Shown: positions 60,294-64,000 of the stretch, in pieces | Position numbering within the stretch: the first letter of the stretch is position 1 | Layout: each line of letters opens with the position of its first letter | Assembly (NCBI RefSeq): GCF_000585355.1 | Contig: NZ_KK073873.1 | Location: forward strand, 2,461,703 to 2,525,702 | DNA length: 64,000 nt | From: Xylanibacter oryzae DSM 17970 | GTDB taxonomy: Bacteria; Bacteroidota; Bacteroidia; Bacteroidales; Bacteroidaceae | Direction of reading: 5' to 3' | Notes under the pieces: model-generated | Databases searched by the model: none | The model's input: the letters and a program-made list of their open reading frames with translations, nothing else | Told to the model about the DNA's origin: nothing | Made by a program: the position numbers and the translations under genes

Positions 60294-60821
60294 TTAGTTA
60301 TTATTGACAAGGCCTGAATAGCGATGACCACTAATCTTATATTTTACGAAACCATTTCCAGAAGGTATTGCATCACCTTTAAATGTTACATAGAATACAA
60401 TCGAATCCGATTTTGACCCATTAGGTTGAATGCCCTGTCCTGGAAGAATTTGTCCACCAGAAATACTTGCAGTCTCCGTACTTCCAGTCTTAGACTGGAA
60501 TGTCAGATTATTAATATCGCATGATACTTTCTGCGCAAAAGTATAGTCAGGCAAGCCACTATTACTTAAATCGAAAGGCATATTTACAAAAATCTCATCG
60601 GTTGTATTAGCTGCCGTATTATAAGTTTTCATAAGTTGATGTCCAAGTCCATACAAATCACCATCAGATAGTACAACTTTGTTTGATGCATCCACGCCTT
60701 CAACTGTCACATACCACTCTCCTGCAACAGACTGAGTAGCTGTACCACCTATTTCGTCTTTGCTACATGATGCCAATACTAGGCATATCAACAATGTAGC
60801 TGAAAATATAATTTTTTTCAT
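60294..60821 (-). CDS. Exported lipoprotein, lipid-binding (calycin-like) type
   Basis: A 175-residue lipoprotein (lipobox VLASCS). The mature part is beta-rich (VAGEWYVTVEGVDASNKVVL, IFVNMPFDLSNSG, VSCDINNLTFQS, DSIVFYVTFKGDAIPSG), resembling the Bacteroidetes lipid-binding-like family (PF12888) that often ends Sus-type loci. It is the last gene of the operon, ten bases after the DUF5012-like gene. Confidence 0.72.
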   Translation of the reverse strand: MKKIIFSATLLICLVLASCSKDEIGGTATQSVAGEWYVTVEGVDASNKVVLSDGDLYGLGHQLMKTYNTAANTTDEIFVNMPFDLSNSGLPDYTFAQKVSCDINNLTFQSKTGSTETASISGGQILPGQGIQPNGSKSDSIVFYVTFKGDAIPSGNGFVKYKISGHRYSGLVNNN

Positions 60822-60831
60822 ATTTATTCTT

Positions 60832-61545
60832 TTATTTCTTGTTCAATATAATATTGAAAGTCATACCAGACCATACAACACTCCAAGATAATGTACTTTT
60901 TGCTGAATCAAAATTTCCTGTGAAACTTGTTGCAGAACCTCCAAATCCAGGTAAATTATTGTCTAATATAGAAATTGTTCCATCATTAGCCACCTTCATA
61001 TTCCCTGCAAGAGCATAAGTCGTTCCATATCCTTTACCCTGATCATAGTAACCTCCTATGAAGTCAGTTACACTATAATTAGAACCATTCTTAAGAACCT
61101 CTATGTACATATCCTTTCCAAATGATGAATAAAGAGTTTGTTTACCTGCACTCATACGATAACTATTTGGATCAACTTTATATAATCCCTCTACTGCATC
61201 ACTTGCATCAGCTACAAATACAGTACGAGTTAAACTTGAAGAAAATCCATCTGCATTAGTAAAAGAATAGACTACAGTATACAGTCCAGACTTAGTAACA
61301 TCAACATTTGATTTAATTGTTACCTGACCTGTTACATCTTCTCCATTCAAGATACATTTGTAACCGGGATCTTTAAATTGTGCACCCTTTGCCCAAGACA
61401 TATAATTATCACCAGACATTGTCAAAGTAGGATAATATGTAATACGGGTATCATTATATTCGTCTTTGCTGCAACTGCTAAAAGCTACGACAGTCAATGC
61501 GAATATCATTAAATAAAATATTTTTCTTTTCATTTTCTTTTCCAA
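60832..61545 (-). CDS. DUF5012/BT_2262-like lipoprotein with Ig-like domain
   Basis: A 237-residue surface lipoprotein (lipobox FSSCS) with a bacterial Ig-like domain (ITYYPTLTMSGDNYMSWAKG, YKCILNGEDVTGQVTIKSNV, LYTVVYSFTNADGFSSSLTR) followed by a beta-rich C-terminal domain (YRMSAGKQTLYSSFG, ILDNNLPGFGGSATSFTGNF). Met at codon 5 is an alternative start. Proteins of this type commonly follow SusD and may hold the glycan or peptide ligand at the surface. Confidence 0.75.
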   Translation of the reverse strand: MEKKMKRKIFYLMIFALTVVAFSSCSKDEYNDTRITYYPTLTMSGDNYMSWAKGAQFKDPGYKCILNGEDVTGQVTIKSNVDVTKSGLYTVVYSFTNADGFSSSLTRTVFVADASDAVEGLYKVDPNSYRMSAGKQTLYSSFGKDMYIEVLKNGSNYSVTDFIGGYYDQGKGYGTTYALAGNMKVANDGTISILDNNLPGFGGSATSFTGNFDSAKSTLSWSVVWSGMTFNIILNKK

Positions 61546-61564
61546 TTAAATATTGAAACTTATA

Positions 61565-63082
61565 TTACTTACCCCAAAATACTGGTGATGTATAACCTGG
61601 GAAACTCGGAGCATTGCTATTTCTTGCAGAAGAATGCTCAGCGTATGGGTAACGCTCCAAAATTTTACCCTCTCCTACTGGTCCGTAAACCAAAATAGGT
61701 GTATATAAAGTACCAGGTACATATTTAGAAGTATAGATCACATCTTTAGCACTATCATAGAGATCATCACCTTTAACAGTTCCAAATGTTGGGAAATTCA
61801 AACGACGCATCTCGCACCAAGCCTCAAAATTATTTGTACCTGAAAGAGCAACCCATTTGGCAATACCAATAGACTTTTTATAATTTACATTATCGTAAGG
61901 GTAAACCTTCAGATAATCTGCAAGACTCTCGTCTGGATTACTAATACCTGCAGATTGGAAAGATGCCTTCACTGCTGCGTCATAATGAGATTCTGCATCA
62001 TCAGCTGTTCCATAACGAGCATAATACTCAGCTTTAAAGAATTCAATTTCAGATACAGTCAAAAGATAAACAGGAGAATTATATGTTATTGCAGGGCGGC
62101 TAAAAGAAGTCGCATTATAAGCCTTTGATGTACTAAGGCTTGTACCAGAAACACTTCCTGCATATTTTGAGCTTCCATTAACTGCAAAGAATTTTGATAA
62201 ACGAGGGTCTGTATAAGTTATATCACCTGATGCATCAGTTACTTGCATTGTTCCAACAATTGCTAAGTTAGCGATTGTATTATTTGTAGCTTTACCTGAA
62301 GTAGAAAATTCTTCTGCAAAATATGGGTTATAGCTACCGCTTTGGTTTGCCCAACAACTAGAATATGCTACATCTGATGTAGGGAAATCATTTTCTGTAA
62401 TAAGTGCAGATATCTGATTTTTTACATCATCTACATTTGATTCACGCATCAATATTTTCAGCTTCAAAGCTTTAGCAAATTTAATCCAACTGTCGGCCTT
62501 GGCAGATGGGAATAAGAAATTTGTGCAAACAATATCTGAAGAAGAAGCTTTGCTTAATGCATCATCAAGTTCTTTTAATATACCAGTATATATTGTCTGG
62601 CCATCATCAAATTTTGGTGTAGCATTATCAGAATTCAAGGCTTCTGTATATGGAACTTCACCATAGCAGTCTACCAATGTCTCGAAAACGAATGCACGTA
62701 AGGTTGTAGCTGCAAGGTATGTACCCCATTCATTTTTGGCTGAAGATTTTGTTCTTATTGTCTCCAGATTCTTTAATGCACGGCTCATCAACTGATCATA
62801 AGCATCATTACTACGAGTTGCATTCATTTGGAATTGCGAGAAATCCAAATAGTTACTGCTACCAAATTGCTGTGTATATTGCTGTGCATGGAATCCACCT
62901 GCCATTCTTAAGAAACAACCATAGCTTCCAGCTAAATTCATCTCAGCGCCTGGCATCAACATAGAAGATGTCACATTATCCTCTGAAGGTGAATTTGGAT
63001 CTTGGTTAATATCCAAGTAATTATTACAAGACGTTGTTACAAGTCCTAGTAATATTGTTGATATTATCAATAATTTTTTCAT
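61565..63082 (-). CDS. SusD-like outer-membrane lipoprotein
   Basis: A 505-residue SusD/RagB-type lipoprotein of the SusD-like 2 subgroup: lipobox TTSCN, then NYLDINQDPNSPSEDNVTSS, the helical TPR-like core (MSRALKNLETIRTKS, TYLAATTLRAFVFETLVDCY with GEVPYTEA) and SEIEFFKAEYYARYG; the C-terminus ends APSFPGYTSPVFWGK. It caps the SusC channel and captures substrate. It lies 12 bases after susC. Confidence 0.95.
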   Translation of the reverse strand: MKKLLIISTILLGLVTTSCNNYLDINQDPNSPSEDNVTSSMLMPGAEMNLAGSYGCFLRMAGGFHAQQYTQQFGSSNYLDFSQFQMNATRSNDAYDQLMSRALKNLETIRTKSSAKNEWGTYLAATTLRAFVFETLVDCYGEVPYTEALNSDNATPKFDDGQTIYTGILKELDDALSKASSSDIVCTNFLFPSAKADSWIKFAKALKLKILMRESNVDDVKNQISALITENDFPTSDVAYSSCWANQSGSYNPYFAEEFSTSGKATNNTIANLAIVGTMQVTDASGDITYTDPRLSKFFAVNGSSKYAGSVSGTSLSTSKAYNATSFSRPAITYNSPVYLLTVSEIEFFKAEYYARYGTADDAESHYDAAVKASFQSAGISNPDESLADYLKVYPYDNVNYKKSIGIAKWVALSGTNNFEAWCEMRRLNFPTFGTVKGDDLYDSAKDVIYTSKYVPGTLYTPILVYGPVGEGKILERYPYAEHSSARNSNAPSFPGYTSPVFWGK

Positions 63083-63094
63083 ATCATTTCATTT

Positions 63095-64000
63095 TTAGAA
63101 TTTAACGCTGAGGTTACAACCAAATGTGCGGCAAGAAGGGTTAGCATAAAGCTCACCAAACTGTCCTTGAAGGTCTGTACCTGTTGTTGTTGTCTCAGGA
63201 TCAATATAATAGTTATCTTTAGCTGTCCATGTAAATACATTATTACAGAACAAAGACACTGTGATATCTGATAAAGATAAAGAACGAACCAAATGTCTTG
63301 GGAATGCATATGCCAAAGTTATATTACGCAATTTAACATAAGAACGATCAACTAGATAGAAGTAATCACCTTGTCCATTACCATAATCATTAAAATATGA
63401 CTGGTAACTTGAATTTGTCAAATAAATAGGTGTTGTATTCTCTGAATATGTATTACCATTAGCAACTACAGAATTCGGTATTACGAATGGACGGCGATCA
63501 TTGTATGTCGAGATTGTGCCGTTACCTGTAAACTGCATCAAATCTTTAGTACGTGAGAACATGTAACCACCTGCACGAATATCAAGAGCTGCGCTCAATG
63601 TAAATCCATAAGCAGAAAGAGCAGTCGTTACACCACCAGTCCACTTGTTATTCATATTCTTACCGGTATCCTCTACTGATGTACCTAAGACAGGTTGTCC
63701 ATTGGCATCAACTATCATCTTTCCATAATCAGCACTTTTCGGATCTGTTACCCTTTGCGGAAGATATGCATAGTACTCACCCATAGGTTTGCCTTCTTCT
63801 GCATACATATAAACTGCATGATTACCGGCAGAGAAGCTATAAATTGTTGTCTTTCCGCCCTCAAGACTTGAAGGCATTGACAATACTTTATTCTTATTGA
63901 CAGCAAAGTTTAAATTCAAATCCCATTTAAATTTAGCAGTCTTAATAGGAGTAGTTGTCAACAATAATTCGACACCACGGTTACGAACCTCACCAAAGTT
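63095..64000 (-). CDS. SusC/RagA-family TonB-dependent transporter, C-terminal part
   Basis: The frame is open to the right edge, so about 302 residues of the C-terminal beta-barrel are seen and the N-terminus lies outside the window. The edge residues read NFGEVRNRGVELLLTTTP, a conserved SusC barrel motif; later YVKLRNITLAYAFPRHLVRS, VSLFCNNVFTWTAKDNYY-type and RTFGCNLSVKF (terminal Phe) are typical. With the SusD-like protein it imports an oligomer across the outer membrane. Because the C10 protease gene is nearby, peptides are as plausible as glycans. Confidence 0.95.
   Translation of the reverse strand, partial: NFGEVRNRGVELLLTTTPIKTAKFKWDLNLNFAVNKNKVLSMPSSLEGGKTTIYSFSAGNHAVYMYAEEGKPMGEYYAYLPQRVTDPKSADYGKMIVDANGQPVLGTSVEDTGKNMNNKWTGGVTTALSAYGFTLSAALDIRAGGYMFSRTKDLMQFTGNGTISTYNDRRPFVIPNSVVANGNTYSENTTPIYLTNSSYQSYFNDYGNGQGDYFYLVDRSYVKLRNITLAYAFPRHLVRSLSLSDITVSLFCNNVFTWTAKDNYYIDPETTTTGTDLQGQFGELYANPSCRTFGCNLSVKF

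Overview
The window is chromosomal DNA of a Bacteroidales bacterium, most likely Prevotella/Segatella-like. Supporting this are AT-rich DNA, recurrent Bacteroidetes promoters (TTTG-N19-20-TAnnTTTG), a SusC/SusD pair, LruC-domain lipoproteins, a C10 protease with a C-terminal sorting-like tail, an S46 dipeptidyl-peptidase, a tRNA without encoded CCA, and few Shine-Dalgarno sites. No rRNA, CRISPR array, intact insertion sequence or integrase was found.

Layout. 1-7.8 kb (+): 3' part of a zinc-ribbon Nudix hydrolase, topA-aroK-speA, argB, and an ECF sigma / membrane protein / DUF4252 trio with a probable self-recognised ECF promoter. 7.8-12.8 kb (-): calcium-type P-ATPase, HAD hydrolase, ribF, CPBP protease. 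12.9-15.7 kb: a tRNA(CAT), then an orphan luxC-luxE pair closed by a degenerate copy of the tRNA 3' end, which looks like a small tRNA-targeted island. 15.7-24.5 kb: divergent LruC lipoproteins, a SpmA/SpmB-type gate protein, a Wzx-like flippase and a DPP7-type S46 peptidase. 24.5-29.2 kb: DEAD-box helicase with a structured leader, LOG-family protein, rhodanese, DUF3795 protein, AraC/GyrI-like regulator.

29.2-33.9 kb is the most unusual part. An 825-base gene-free stretch holds two large inverted repeats and precedes a 1292-residue protein with the domain plan of epsilon-poly-L-lysine synthetase: adenylation, carrier, then three modules each made of two membrane helices and a left-handed beta-helix-like domain. 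Its adenylation-pocket residues read D-A-E-S-I-G-T-V-I-K, close to the lysine code I recall.

33.9-45.1 kb (-): methyltransferase; flavodoxin/acetyl esterase/YbjQ/YaaA operon; an envelope pair plus a TetR regulator that share an exact 20-base operator-like repeat; LytTR and LiaF-like membrane regulators; GH9 cellulase. 45.3-55.6 kb (-): a dense accessory run of detoxification and modification genes (MATE, Fe-S protein, VOC, TfoX-N, DJ-1, GNATs, hexapeptide acetyltransferases, HXXEE, ABM, flavodoxin, flavodiiron protein) with a PfkB kinase at its head. 55.6-64 kb: M16 peptidase, WYL regulator, C10 protease, and a SusC/SusD locus with two lipoproteins that runs off the window edge.

Several start codons sit at or within a few bases of the inferred transcription start, so leaderless or near-leaderless mRNAs seem common here. 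All functional calls rest on motifs read by eye; no searches were run.
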